From the NCBI GenBank assembly GCA_028724525.1, contig JAQYCV010000013.1, forward strand, positions 1-62,220: a stretch of 62,220 nucleotides of DNA, given 5' to 3'. The stretch is from Clostridiales bacterium (GTDB lineage Bacteria; Bacillota; Clostridia; Saccharofermentanales; DTU023). Positions 8,175-17,464 of the stretch are shown one piece after another. A program made the position numbers and the translations under genes. Below the pieces are notes generated by a model. That model did no database searches, was not told the DNA's origin, and saw only the letters and a list, made by a program, of their open reading frames with translations. Each line of letters opens with the position of its first letter. Within the stretch, counting starts at the first letter, position 1.

Positions 8175-8700
8175 ACAAGTTGTCATTAATATGAAGGCCC
8201 TGGAGTCGATGCTCTTTATTTGGGCCAGCCTCAAAGACAAAGAAAAATTAGCAGATGAATTTTACATCAATCTCGCGGAAAGCCCTGAAATGGCTGCCGC
8301 TTACGACCAAGACTTTGATCCGAACGCCTTCCGTCGTGTCTTGTCGGCTATCTCCAACCGAGAGCTGCTTTCCGACGCAAGTAAAAAAGAGAAGCGCTTC
8401 TGGAATAACAATATGTGGATGATGGAAGATCTTGGAGTCACCGAGATGATGTTGGAGCCGGTCAAAACCATGAACTTGGATGCCCGACTGGCAGAACTGC
8501 CTACCAACTTGCCCTATGAGCAAATGGAGGTCATCTTTTATCCAGGCACGACAGAAGTTGCAACTTTGCAGAAGGATAAACTCTTTATCAACTTCTTTAA
8601 AATTACGGTGAATGTATTCGATCCCGATGCCCAGCCTACCATAGGAGAACTGCCTGTGGCTGACTTTGTCCTGGCTGAGCTGGCGAAGGCGGCCCAATAG
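8167..8700 (+). CDS. Unrecognised conserved-looking cytosolic protein
   Basis: A 177-aa protein I cannot place in a named family. There is no signal peptide or membrane segment. It is rich in acidic and aliphatic residues, with the motifs KDKEKLADEFYINLAESPEM, KRFWNNNMWMMEDLG and MEVIFYPGTTEV. GAGGAGG lies in the end of deoC, about nine bases before the ATG, and the genes overlap by 8 bp, so it is co-translated with deoC. It could be an accessory to pentose or nucleoside metabolism, but that is inference from position only. Confidence 0.8.
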   Translation: MLKQVVINMKALESMLFIWASLKDKEKLADEFYINLAESPEMAAAYDQDFDPNAFRRVLSAISNRELLSDASKKEKRFWNNNMWMMEDLGVTEMMLEPVKTMNLDARLAELPTNLPYEQMEVIFYPGTTEVATLQKDKLFINFFKITVNVFDPDAQPTIGELPVADFVLAELAKAAQ

Positions 8701-8730
8701 CTACTTTTCAAACACAAGAGGAAAGACGGT

Positions 8731-10797
8731 ATGAAGACAATTGACTACGAATTTTTAGACAAACTGACCATGCCCGGTAAGATTGCGGCCAATCCGGCAG
8801 AAACACAAGTGGGCCTGGTGCTTTCTCGTTTGGATTTTAAAGATAATCAATATAAATCCAACTTGTGGATCTATGATGGTAGCAAGCTCGGTCAGTTCAC
8901 TTTTGATGATAAAGTGAGGGATTTTTGCTGGGAAGATGATGACCATATTCTTTTTATTTGCAATCGTAGCAAGCAAGAAGAAGCCCAGGCCAAAGAAGAC
9001 TTGGCTTTTACAGCCTGCTACCGTTTACCCCTGCAAGGGGGGGAAGCCAGCCCAGCTTTTCATCTTGCCCTTAATGTCAACGCTATAGAGAGCCTAGGCC
9101 ATGGCTATTATCTCCTTGAGGCTGGCTTTAATCGTGATCTGCCCAATTCCTATATTTTGCCGGAAGACCAACGCAAGGACCTTAAAAAAGCTAAAGAAAA
9201 AGCTAGCTTTGCCACCCATCTAACGGAAATCCCTTTTTACTTTAATGGCAAGGATTACACGGAAGGGGACCGGACGGGCCTCTTTATCTACCATGCCCCC
9301 AGCGGCCAGCTGGAGCGTATTTCAAGCGGCGATTTAGATGTAGACTTCTATACGGTGAGTGAAGATAAGGCCCGCCTCTATTTTGGTGCCCGCCCTTTTA
9401 AGGACAAGGCGCAGCTGGCCAACAGCCTTTACCAATTTGACCTGCCCCAGGTGGACCTAGAGGCAGGAGAAGCGATTCCCCTCAAATCGCCCGTCCAGCT
9501 TTGTGCTGGGGAGGAGATGGACTTTTCTTTTGCCTGGGAAGCCCCCCTGGCTGACGAGACGGCCCTCTTTGTCTTGGCCTGTGACATGCAGGAATATGGG
9601 ATTAACGAATCGCCTCGCATTTATCGGGTCCAGCCGGAAAGCGGCCAGTTAGAAGCAATTTCTGAAAAGTCCTATGAATTTTATTCTTGCCTTAACACTG
9701 ATGTTGATTTCGGAGGTAGGCCGGGCTCTTTTGTTAAAAATGGTATCTATTATTTTGTAGCGACCGACCGGGACCATGATGCCCTCTATGCGGTTCAGCC
9801 TGGTCAGGAGCCTAGTAAAATATGGGATGCCGACGGAGCCATCCTGGGCCTAGCGCCTTGGGGGTCTGGCTTCCTCTGTACGGCCATGCAGGACTATCTG
9901 CCAGCTGAACTATTTTCTATCAGCCAGGGTCCTTCAGGCTTGGCGAGTAAGCGGATCAGTGAGTGGAATAGCCCTCTCTTTAAGGAATACGAACTTCTGC
10001 GTCCGGTCCCCCTGCCCGCAGGCCAGGCCGAAGATATTGATGGTTGGGTCATTTACCCGCGCGATTTTGTAAAAGGGGGTAGCTACCCTGCCATCCTAGA
10101 TGTCCATGGTGGACCTCGTACTGCCTATGGGTCTGTCTTCTTCCATGAGATGCAGGTCTGGGCCCAGCGGGGCTACTTTGTTGTCTACTGTAACCCCCGG
10201 GGCTCGGGTGGTCGAGGAGATGCCTTCGCGGATATCCGGGGTAAATACGGCTCCATCGACTACGCAGATATCATGTCCTTCCTGGATACCTGCCTCGGCT
10301 CTATACCGGAGATTGACCGCAAACGCCTTGGGGTAACAGGTGGTTCCTATGGGGGCTTCATGACCAACTGGATTATTGGTCACACAGACCGTTTTGCCGC
10401 AGCCGCTACCCAGCGGTCTATCAGCAACTGGACCTCCTTTTATGGGACGTCAGATATCGGCTATTACTTCGCCACCGACCAAAATGCCACCCTGACCTTT
10501 GACCAGGCGGGCTTCCTCAAGCTTTGGGAATTTTCTCCCCTGCGCTACATTAACGCTTGCAAAACGCCTACGCTTATCATTCATTCGGCAAAAGACTACC
10601 GCTGCCCTCTGGAACAGGGCTACCAGCTCTTTACGGCCCTGAAGGATCGGGATATCCCTTCGGAAATGTATGTTTTCCATGAGGAAACCCACGAGTTGTC
10701 CCGGTCCGGTAAGCCCCAGGCCCGTAAGCTCCGCCTGCAGGCTATCACTGAGTGGATGGACCGCTACCTGGTTAAAGACCAAGAAAACAAGCAGTAG
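8731..10797 (+). CDS. S9 family serine peptidase (acylaminoacyl/prolyl oligopeptidase type)
   Basis: A 688-aa cytosolic oligopeptidase. The first 420 residues or so have the pattern of a beta-propeller (repeated WIYDG, HILFI, LYFGARP strands). The C-terminal alpha/beta-hydrolase domain starts near YPAILDVHGGPRT. The catalytic triad can be read: Ser539 in GGSYGGF, Asp622 in IHSAKDYRCP and His654 in EETHELSRSG. No signal peptide is present. AGAGGAAAG precedes the ATG. It probably trims peptides to feed amino-acid fermentation. It lies 30 bp after the preceding gene and may share its transcript. Confidence 0.93.
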   Translation: MKTIDYEFLDKLTMPGKIAANPAETQVGLVLSRLDFKDNQYKSNLWIYDGSKLGQFTFDDKVRDFCWEDDDHILFICNRSKQEEAQAKEDLAFTACYRLPLQGGEASPAFHLALNVNAIESLGHGYYLLEAGFNRDLPNSYILPEDQRKDLKKAKEKASFATHLTEIPFYFNGKDYTEGDRTGLFIYHAPSGQLERISSGDLDVDFYTVSEDKARLYFGARPFKDKAQLANSLYQFDLPQVDLEAGEAIPLKSPVQLCAGEEMDFSFAWEAPLADETALFVLACDMQEYGINESPRIYRVQPESGQLEAISEKSYEFYSCLNTDVDFGGRPGSFVKNGIYYFVATDRDHDALYAVQPGQEPSKIWDADGAILGLAPWGSGFLCTAMQDYLPAELFSISQGPSGLASKRISEWNSPLFKEYELLRPVPLPAGQAEDIDGWVIYPRDFVKGGSYPAILDVHGGPRTAYGSVFFHEMQVWAQRGYFVVYCNPRGSGGRGDAFADIRGKYGSIDYADIMSFLDTCLGSIPEIDRKRLGVTGGSYGGFMTNWIIGHTDRFAAAATQRSISNWTSFYGTSDIGYYFATDQNATLTFDQAGFLKLWEFSPLRYINACKTPTLIIHSAKDYRCPLEQGYQLFTALKDRDIPSEMYVFHEETHELSRSGKPQARKLRLQAITEWMDRYLVKDQENKQ

Positions 10798-10851
10798 AAA
10801 TTATTGGGAAAACACGGGAGCAGGGCTCTCGAAAATATAGGAGGACTCATC

Positions 10852-12039
10852 ATGAGTGAAAAGAAAGACTATGCCAAGCTGTCCTTGGCTGCCCACCGCG
10901 AATGGCGGGGTAAGATTGAGATTCAACCGCGGGTTCCGGTCAAGAACAAAGAAGACTTGTCTCTGGCCTATACACCAGGGGTTGCTGAACCTTGCTTAGT
11001 GATTGCTAAAGATCCCGCTGAATCTTTTAACCTTACCCGGCGCTGGAACTTGTGCTTGGTCTTGACGGACGGGTCTGCCGTCCTGGGCCTGGGCAATATT
11101 GGTCCCCAGGCTGCCATGCCTGTTATGGAAGGCAAATGCGCCCTCTTTAAGGCTTTTGGTGATGTTGATGCCTTCCCCCTCTGCGTATCTAGTCAAGATA
11201 CAGACGAGATTATTCGGACAGCCGTCAATATTGCAGGATCCTTCGGGGGTATTAACCTAGAAGATATAGCCGCCCCACGCTGCTTTGAAATTGAAGAGGC
11301 TCTTAAAGAAAAACTCGATATCCCCGTTTTCCACGATGACCAGCACGGCACAGCCATTGTGACCTATGCAGGCATTATTAATGCCCTCAAAATTACGGGC
11401 CGTGATATTAAGAATACTAAAGTCGTCATGAATGGGGCAGGTGCCGCTGGTATTGCGATTTCCGAGCTTATCCTCAATGCGGGTTGCCAGGACCTCCTTT
11501 TGGTAGACAGCCGAGGCATCTGCTATGAAGGCCGGCCTGAAGGCATGAACAAGTATAAGGAAGCTATCGCCAAGCGAGGCAACCCCAGCAAGCGGTCTGG
11601 CAGCCTGGCTGATGCTCTTGTGGGAGCCGATATCTTTATCGGGGTTTCTGCACCTCACGTTATGACTACAGAGATGGTCAAAACCATGAATAAAGATTCT
11701 ATTGTCATGGCTTGCGCTAACCCCACTCCGGAAATTGAACCGGAAGATGCCTATGCCGGCGGGGCTGCCATTGTCGCTACCGGCCGGTCTGACCACCCCA
11801 ACCAAATTAACAATGTCAATGCCTTCCCTGGCGTATTCCGCGGTGCCTTTGATGTGGGCGCTTCCGAAATCAATATGGAGATGAAGTTGGCTGCTGCTCA
11901 TGCGATCGCCGATATGGTTACGGAAGAAGACTTAGCGCAAAAGACCATTACGCCTGAAGCCTTCAACCCTGAAGTTGCTAAAGCTGTTGCCAAGGCAGTC
12001 GCCCAGGCTGCCCGGGATACCGGGGTTGCCACGCGCTAA
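10852..12039 (+). CDS. NAD(P)-dependent malic enzyme (short form)
   Basis: A 395-aa oxidative malate decarboxylase giving pyruvate. [37 protein letters not shown] and [14 protein letters not shown] are the malic N-terminal signatures with metal and substrate residues, and [14 protein letters not shown] is the dinucleotide-binding loop. It has only the malic domains, without the phosphotransacetylase-like extension of MaeB. The ATG at 10852 is chosen because AGGAGGA sits eight bases upstream; a TTG at 10804 has no ribosome binding site. A terminator follows. Confidence 0.95.
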   Translation: MSEKKDYAKLSLAAHREWRGKIEIQPRVPVKNKEDLSLAYTPGVAEPCLVIAKDPAESFNLTRRWNLCLVLTDGSAVLGLGNIGPQAAMPVMEGKCALFKAFGDVDAFPLCVSSQDTDEIIRTAVNIAGSFGGINLEDIAAPRCFEIEEALKEKLDIPVFHDDQHGTAIVTYAGIINALKITGRDIKNTKVVMNGAGAAGIAISELILNAGCQDLLLVDSRGICYEGRPEGMNKYKEAIAKRGNPSKRSGSLADALVGADIFIGVSAPHVMTTEMVKTMNKDSIVMACANPTPEIEPEDAYAGGAAIVATGRSDHPNQINNVNAFPGVFRGAFDVGASEINMEMKLAAAHAIADMVTEEDLAQKTITPEAFNPEVAKAVAKAVAQAARDTGVATR

Positions 12040-12075
12040 AGCTGCAATAAGCCCTCTATTAGACTTATTTGGACC

Positions 12076-12112
12076 AGCCTCCCTCTGGACTCAGAGCGGA
12101 GGCTATTTTTTT
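12076..12112 (+). terminator. Terminator after malic enzyme
   Basis: AGCCTCC pairs with GGAGGCT around a 15-nt loop and is followed by ATTTTTTT. It overlaps the 3' end of the convergent minus-strand gene by about 10 bp. Confidence 0.85.
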
Positions 12113-12675
12113 GAGCTTTCGAAATCAGTTGGGATATTTTTAAGGATTAAATGCGTCAGGATCGCTGTAATCCAAGCTGAGGCCAAGGCGAGAATGAGGA
12201 GTAAGGGAAAGAGACCAAGTAAAAAGACCTGCATATTCTCTCCATATAGGACGAGGAGGACGCCGAGCTGGCCAGTGTTGTGACTCAGAGCGCCCACGGC
12301 CGATAGGAGATAGAGAGAAATTTTGCCTATGCTGGTCCTGTCTGCCAGCCACATGATGAGGGCGGCGGCGAGGCCCCCGGCCAGGCTCAAAAGGGCCGCC
12401 ATGGCTCCCCGGGTGGCTAAGGCAAAAGCTGACTTGAGTAGGGTCAAGACCAAGGCCAGGGGAAGGCCAGAGTCCAAGATTGCCAGGATAATAGGGGTGT
12501 TAGCCAGACCATATTTGAGGGGAAAGGGCCCGAGGGGAGGGAGGAAGCTCTCCAAGTAGGAGAAAGTGAGGGTCAGGGCAAACAAAAGACCGGTATAGGC
12601 CAACCTGCGGGTTTGCTTCCTCTGGGCTTCCAAGCTCTTTTGCAAGTTCTTATCTTCTTTTGGATTCACTTTCAT
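12103..12675 (-). CDS. Gx transporter family membrane protein
   Basis: A 190-aa integral membrane protein of the family often annotated as heptaprenyl diphosphate synthase component I or Gx transporter. It has five to six hydrophobic segments, with family motifs FPLKYGLANTPIILAI, GGLAAALIMWL and SAVGALSHNTGQL. The N-terminal 25 residues are charged and cytosolic. It sits downstream of the NusG-II gene in the same direction, a pairing commonly seen in Firmicutes and sometimes associated with flavin or quinone redox loci. No such redox genes are next to it here. The transported substrate is unknown. Confidence 0.82.
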   Translation of the reverse strand: MKVNPKEDKNLQKSLEAQRKQTRRLAYTGLLFALTLTFSYLESFLPPLGPFPLKYGLANTPIILAILDSGLPLALVLTLLKSAFALATRGAMAALLSLAGGLAAALIMWLADRTSIGKISLYLLSAVGALSHNTGQLGVLLVLYGENMQVFLLGLFPLLLILALASAWITAILTHLILKNIPTDFESSKK

Positions 12676-12695
12676 CTGCTCTTGACTGTCCTGAC

Positions 12696-13229
12696 TTAAG
12701 GGCTAGTGGTCTCTTCGGTATTTTGCCCCTGGCCGATGACCATATCCAGGCCTTCTCCCTGGACAGGGCTACTGGGCGCCACGATTTTGACCAAGACCTG
12801 GCCGGGTACACAAATACTGAGGTCGCCCACTCGGTGGAGGTAACCGCCTCTTTGGCAGAGCCGGTCAGGGCAAGGGGCTTGGCTAATTTTCAGGCCGCCC
12901 TGGCCATCTGCGCTGAATAGGTAATGGTCAAGACCATATGGAATCTGATCTATTCCTGCTGGGGCCTGGACAGAGCCTTCCTGGGGTAAGTCCCCTAAAT
13001 GGTAGGTTCCTAATGCCAGTCCATCTAGGGGCACTCTAGCGACCAATTGATTGGCCTGGTAAATTTCGGCCCAAAGTCCTTGGTCAGATCTCGCCCGATT
13101 CTTGGCCAGTTTGGCTAGAAAAAGGCTACAGGCTATGGCCAGAATGAGCGCCACAACAACAAGATCTGATAGACGAAAGAAGGGGCGGTCTGCCTGCTGG
13201 GTATTCACTTTTGCATTTGTTACGGCCAT
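12696..13229 (-). CDS. NusG domain II-containing membrane-anchored protein
   Basis: A 177-aa protein with one N-terminal transmembrane segment (about 24-45) and an external NusG-II-like beta domain. The hallmark CPDRLCQRGGYLHRVGDLSICVP carries three cysteines. It is not the transcription factor NusG. Its neighbour on the same strand, 20 bp downstream, is the Gx transporter gene, and the two likely form an operon. The function of the family is not established; the paired genes suggest envelope redox or cofactor handling. Confidence 0.82.
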   Translation of the reverse strand: MAVTNAKVNTQQADRPFFRLSDLVVVALILAIACSLFLAKLAKNRARSDQGLWAEIYQANQLVARVPLDGLALGTYHLGDLPQEGSVQAPAGIDQIPYGLDHYLFSADGQGGLKISQAPCPDRLCQRGGYLHRVGDLSICVPGQVLVKIVAPSSPVQGEGLDMVIGQGQNTEETTSP

Positions 13230-13250
13230 CTTTGAAATTCAACTCATCTT

Positions 13251-13279
13251 TTGCCAGCTTGGCCCAGTTTCTCTATACT
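13251..13279 (+). promoter_or_regulatory. Sigma-A-type promoter of ABC exporter
   Basis: TTGCCA at 13251-13256 and TATACT at 13274-13279 are 17 bp apart, 33 bp before the exporter ATG. Confidence 0.75.
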
Positions 13280-13311
13280 AAAATAGTTCCAAAAATATAG
13301 AGGAGGGATTT

Positions 13312-15066
13312 ATGCAACGTATTAAACGCTTTGCTTCCTATTATAAACCATATAAAAAGATCTTCTGGCTGGACATGTTCTGTGCAGTGATTATCTCCCT
13401 GTGCGGCATTGCCTTTCCCATTATTATTCGCTATCTACTGAATGAGGTCTTTGTGGCTGCGGCTAGCCCTGCGGCCATCCTACAAGCAGTCACTTTGATT
13501 TCTCTCATCTTACTTGGCCTCTATTTCATCCAGGCAATCTGCCAATATTACGTGACCTCCATGGGGCATATTATGGGGGCCCGCATGGAATACGATATGC
13601 GGCGGGAGATTTTTTCCCACATGGAAAAGCTGTCTTTTTCGTATTACGACAAGCATTCCACTGGGGCCATGAGCTCGCGGATCCTGGCAGACCTCTTTGA
13701 TATTACGGAGCTGGCCCACCATGGCCCTGAGAATATCCTGATTTCCTTGGTCAAGCTTTTGGGTGCCTTTATTTTCCTCTTTACAGTTAACTGGCAAGTA
13801 ACCCTGATCCTTATTGGGGTAACTGTCTTTATGTTCCTCTTTTCCTGGCAGATGAACAAGCAGATGCGGAAGACCTTTATGGAGAACCGGAAAACAGTGG
13901 CGGGGATTAACTCTGTGGCCCAGGATTCCCTGTCGGGTATCCGGACTGTGGCCTCCTATAACAATGAAGACCTGGAACTAGAGCGTTTCGACAAAAACAA
14001 CCAGAATTTTCTAGACTCCAAAACGCAAAACTACCTAGTCATGGGCCGATACCACTCCATCAACGGATTTTTACAAGGTCTCATGTACATTGCCGTCATC
14101 CTAGCCGGGGGTATAGCAGTTGCTAGAGGAAAGATGCTGGCCTCGGATATCGTGATCTATGTTCTCTACATCAACCTCTTCCTCGACCCCATTCGGACCT
14201 TAATTAACTTTACGGAACAATTCCAAAAGGGGATGACGGGCTTTGAGCGCTTCTGTGAAATCATTGACACGGAACCGGAAGTCCAAGACCGCCCCCATGC
14301 TATTGAAGCAGGCCGCTTACAGGGCAATATTGTCTTTGATAATGTGAGCTTTGCCTACGATGATGCAGAAGAGCATGTTTTAGAAAATATTAATTTAGAG
14401 ATTCCCGCCCTCAAGACCATTGCCTTGGTGGGTCCCTCCGGTGGGGGCAAGACCACTTTCTGCTCCTTAATTCCCCGCTATTACAATGTGAGCCAGGGCG
14501 CTATTACCATTGATGGCGTAGACGTCCGAGACTATACCCTCAAATCTTTGCGGGACAATGTGGCGGTCGTCCAGCAAGACGTCTATATCTTCAACATGTC
14601 TGTTCGAGATAACATTGCCTACGGCAGGCCTGGGGCCAGCATGGAGGAAATTATCGCTGCCGCCAAGCAGGCTAATATCCACGACTTTATCATGTCCCTG
14701 CCGGAAGGCTATGATACCCAGTGCGGGGAACAAGGCGTACGCTTCTCAGGCGGGCAGAAGCAGCGCATCTCTATTGCCCGGGTCTTCCTAAAGAATCCCC
14801 CCATTTTGGTCTTAGACGAGGCGACCTCCGCCCTGGACAATCAATCCGAATTCTTAGTCCAGCAGGCCTTGGACCAGCTGTCTACAGACCGAACCACCTT
14901 TGTCATTGCCCACCGCCTGTCCACCATCCGGAATGCAGATGAAATTCTGGTCCTCACCGACCAAGGCATTGTGGAGAGAGGAACGCATGCGGACCTCTAT
15001 GCCCAAGGCGGCCTCTACAAAGAGCTATATGACCTGCAATTCCAGCAGCCTTCCGCGAGCGCCTAA
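13312..15066 (+). CDS. ABC exporter, fused membrane and ATPase domains
   Basis: A 584-aa half-transporter of the MsbA/LmrA/BmrA type that works as a dimer. Six transmembrane helices span about residues 15-300, with an intracellular segment around YDMRREIFSHMEKLSFSYYD. The ATPase has Walker A GPSGGGKTTF, Q-loop VQQDVYIF, signature FSGGQKQR, Walker B ILVLDEATSALD and H-loop IAHRLST. AGGAGGG precedes the ATG and a clear promoter and terminator enclose it as a single-gene unit. The exported substrate (drug or lipid) cannot be told. Confidence 0.95.
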   Translation: MQRIKRFASYYKPYKKIFWLDMFCAVIISLCGIAFPIIIRYLLNEVFVAAASPAAILQAVTLISLILLGLYFIQAICQYYVTSMGHIMGARMEYDMRREIFSHMEKLSFSYYDKHSTGAMSSRILADLFDITELAHHGPENILISLVKLLGAFIFLFTVNWQVTLILIGVTVFMFLFSWQMNKQMRKTFMENRKTVAGINSVAQDSLSGIRTVASYNNEDLELERFDKNNQNFLDSKTQNYLVMGRYHSINGFLQGLMYIAVILAGGIAVARGKMLASDIVIYVLYINLFLDPIRTLINFTEQFQKGMTGFERFCEIIDTEPEVQDRPHAIEAGRLQGNIVFDNVSFAYDDAEEHVLENINLEIPALKTIALVGPSGGGKTTFCSLIPRYYNVSQGAITIDGVDVRDYTLKSLRDNVAVVQQDVYIFNMSVRDNIAYGRPGASMEEIIAAAKQANIHDFIMSLPEGYDTQCGEQGVRFSGGQKQRISIARVFLKNPPILVLDEATSALDNQSEFLVQQALDQLSTDRTTFVIAHRLSTIRNADEILVLTDQGIVERGTHADLYAQGGLYKELYDLQFQQPSASA

Positions 15067-15113
15067 ATCAGACAAACTGGCTCCTTCAGTGCCATATAGT
15101 AAGCAACCGAACA

Positions 15114-15154
15114 AACACCAAAATGGCCAACAAGGTCATTCTGGTGTTTTTTTT
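15114..15154 (+). terminator. Terminator after ABC exporter
   Basis: AACACCAAAATGGCC pairs with GGTCATTCTGGTGTT and is followed by eight T residues. Confidence 0.9.
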
Positions 15155-15251
15155 ATGGAAATTATTTGTAGAAATTAGCCAACGAATAAAAAGTGTAACC
15201 TTGTATTTTTTTTTTTGTAATAGAACTGTAAGCAAAAAAGCAAAGAATACC

Positions 15252-15280
15252 TTGAATGCATAATCTCTACATTCTATATT
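15252..15280 (+). promoter_or_regulatory. Putative pilus operon promoter
   Basis: TTGAAT at 15252-15257 and TATATT at 15275-15280 with 17-bp spacing. Transcription from here would leave a leader of about 240 nt before the backbone pilin ATG. The 11-T run lies about 35 bp upstream of the -35 box. Confidence 0.5.
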
Positions 15281-15335
15281 GTCTCTATTAAATAAATTGT
15301 TCCAGGTATATACCGACGATTTATTTGATGAAAAC

Positions 15336-15512
15336 GAGTAGGAAGAAAAGGGTAAGCTGATCTCCTAGGAGATATCTTGCTTCCTACCCTGATCCGAACT
15401 TTACAAATAGGCATACGCTTTAAGGCTTTTAGCCTAGCTTTGCAGGTTTGGATCAGGCCGGGAAGACATCCCGATCTTCCACAAAGAATTCGCTGGGCCG
15501 CGGAAAAGGCCC
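15336..15512 (+). promoter_or_regulatory. Multi-hairpin leader of the pilus operon
   Basis: Four consecutive hairpins are visible. In the first, GTAGGAAG (15338-15345) pairs with CTTCCTAC (15380-15387), enclosing the palindrome ATCTCCTAGGAGAT. In the second, CCTGATCCGAAC (15388-15399) pairs with GTTTGGATCAGG (15446-15457), all paired with one G-U. In the third, GGAAGA (15461-15466) pairs with TCTTCC (15475-15480). In the fourth, GGGCC (15495-15499) pairs with GGCCC (15508-15512), just before the ribosome binding site. It does not match a riboswitch class I know. Confidence 0.55.
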
Positions 15513-15530
15513 GAATAAGAGGAGGTTTCC

Positions 15531-17384
15531 ATGAATTCTTTACGCAAGAGTCTCGTCGCCATCCTGATGGTTGCGATGCTTCTCATCACTTCGCTTCCGG
15601 TCTTCGCGGCTGACATTCCGGCTGGTGCCGGTAGCATTACTGTTAACAAATCGACGGCTGATCCTGCGGCCACTCTTAAAGGCCGTAACCTTGAGGCCTG
15701 GCAGCTCTTTAGTGCTACCTATGCTCCCGACGGCCAGTCTGCCGTTTATGCCATGTCCGATGATCAGTGGACAGTCGCTAAGGCTATTACGGGTGTTACT
15801 GGTTTAACCGTTGACACAACTAGCAAAGAAGCAACGCTCAAATCTATTCGTGAATGGCTGAGCCCTGCACCTCCGGCCGCGCAAAGATCAGCGGATGAGT
15901 TGCAACAGTTTGCTCAAGCTGTTGTCAAAGCCAATAATGACGATCTACTCCCCAAGAAACCGCTCACCGTTGACACAAATGGTGACAAGGCCACACTTAC
16001 CGGTATCGAACTCGGCTACTACATGGTAGTAGATAAAACGGCGAATGATGATATCGCCGAAGGCGATACTAAGGCCCTCATAGCTTTAACCAACGCTAAA
16101 CCTGATGGGAAAGTTGACTTAAAGGCCAAGCATATTCCTTTCGATAAAAAGATTGATAATACTCCTCCAGGCGATGCTGCTACCAAGGAGAATGATCCTT
16201 CTAGCGCCAACGACAAACTCGTTTACGATAATCACTCCATCGGTGATGTGATCAAATACGAACTGACCTCAAAAGTTCCCGACATGACGGGCTATACCCA
16301 ATATTACTTTGGCTTTAAAGATACCCTGGCTAAAGGCTTAAAGTACAAAGAGGATATTGTTGTTACCGTAGACGGTAATCAACTCACAAAGGGTACTGAC
16401 TATGATGTTGAATATACCAATGGTAACGGCACAGCAGAAAGCACCATTAATGTTTATTTCAAAGATTTCTATAACAACTATAAGGATAAGGCCGGTAAGG
16501 ATATCGTAGTCACTTACAATGCCGAAGTTACCAAGGATGCCGAAATTGGAACGGCGGGTAACGAAAACAAGGCCCATGTTTGGTTTAAGCGTGATCCTAA
16601 TGAGGGTGGCGACGAGGATAATCCTGATAACCCCAGCGGCAAGACTCCTGAAAAACACACCAAATCCTTTGTGACCGAATTTGTTCTTCATAAAACAGAT
16701 GAAACTGGTGCTAAACTGGCCGGCGCGACCTTTGAATTATCTGGCGACAGAGTTAATACGGTTCTTGTCACCGGTGAAGAATATATCAAAATTGGCGGCA
16801 ATGTTCCTGCTGGTTATACCGAATCAGATGCTGGTCCCTTCTACAAGCTGATTGATGATACCTATACGAAGGAAGCTCCCAAGGCTGGCAATGAGGATAA
16901 ATACGACAGCACAACCGATCAATACAAGCTCTATAGTTTCGAAAAATTCGTGCAAGATGGTAGCGCAAACCACAAGGTTACCCTGACCACGGGTCCCGAT
17001 GGCAAGCTTGTCTTTACGGGTCTTGGCGCAGGAGAATACACCTTAAAGGAAACGAAAGCTCCTGCAGGTTACAATGCTGTTGGAGACATGAAAATCCGCA
17101 TTACCTGCACACCTGGTGATGATGCTAAAACTGGCACCGGTCAACAAAACTGCACATGGAAATATGAATATAAAACTGCAGATGGAACCGATTATAAGGA
17201 ATTCCCAACGGAAGGAGGAGTTGGTCCAATCAACGAATTAACCGTTAAGAACACATCTAATACTCTGCTTCCAGAGACAGGTGGTATTGGTACAACGCTC
17301 TTCTATATCTTAGGTAGCCTACTGGCCCTGATTGCCCTGGTTGTTTTAGTAAGCAAAAAACGCGTACTAGCTAGCCGCGGCTAA
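15531..17384 (+). CDS. Backbone (major) pilin, SpaA-type, LPETG-anchored
   Basis: A 617-aa secreted pilin. It has a signal peptide to about residue 26 (VFAA|D), an isopeptide-type middle domain (about 190-370, with DVIKYELTSKVPDM and FGFKDTLAKGLKY), a CnaB-like domain (about 384-515, EFVLHKTDETGAKLAGATFEL and GEYTLKETKAPAGY), and a sorting signal LPETG at 580-584 with hydrophobic helix and KKR tail. The classical pilin motif WxxxVxVYPK is not evident; Lys residues in LKAKHIPFDKKI before the second domain are candidates for the cross-link. It is first in the pilus operon, with GAGGAGG before the ATG. Base composition is AT-richer than the downstream pilus genes. Confidence 0.9.
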   Translation: MNSLRKSLVAILMVAMLLITSLPVFAADIPAGAGSITVNKSTADPAATLKGRNLEAWQLFSATYAPDGQSAVYAMSDDQWTVAKAITGVTGLTVDTTSKEATLKSIREWLSPAPPAAQRSADELQQFAQAVVKANNDDLLPKKPLTVDTNGDKATLTGIELGYYMVVDKTANDDIAEGDTKALIALTNAKPDGKVDLKAKHIPFDKKIDNTPPGDAATKENDPSSANDKLVYDNHSIGDVIKYELTSKVPDMTGYTQYYFGFKDTLAKGLKYKEDIVVTVDGNQLTKGTDYDVEYTNGNGTAESTINVYFKDFYNNYKDKAGKDIVVTYNAEVTKDAEIGTAGNENKAHVWFKRDPNEGGDEDNPDNPSGKTPEKHTKSFVTEFVLHKTDETGAKLAGATFELSGDRVNTVLVTGEEYIKIGGNVPAGYTESDAGPFYKLIDDTYTKEAPKAGNEDKYDSTTDQYKLYSFEKFVQDGSANHKVTLTTGPDGKLVFTGLGAGEYTLKETKAPAGYNAVGDMKIRITCTPGDDAKTGTGQQNCTWKYEYKTADGTDYKEFPTEGGVGPINELTVKNTSNTLLPETGGIGTTLFYILGSLLALIALVVLVSKKRVLASRG

Positions 17385-17393
17385 ATGAAACTC

Positions 17394-17430
17394 AACTCAC
17401 CCGCTCCGCATTTTCCGGAGCGGGTGAGTT
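17394..17430 (+). terminator. Strong hairpin between pilin and sortase genes
   Basis: AACTCACCCGCTCCG (17394-17408) and CGGAGCGGGTGAGTT (17416-17430) form a perfect 15-bp stem with a 7-nt loop, followed by only a short T stretch. It may be a leaky terminator or an mRNA-stabilising element that keeps pilin mRNA more abundant than the sortase and minor pilins. Confidence 0.7.
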
Positions 17431-17464
17431 TCCACATTACGCGAGGGTCTTATTCAATGAGTCT

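Larger units (their letters stand above)
15155..15530 (+). other. Gene-free upstream region of the pilus locus
   Basis: 376 bp without a coding frame. The first part is AT-rich and contains a run of 11 T (15206-15216). It includes the putative pilus promoter at 15252-15280 and the structured leader described separately. Confidence 0.7.
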
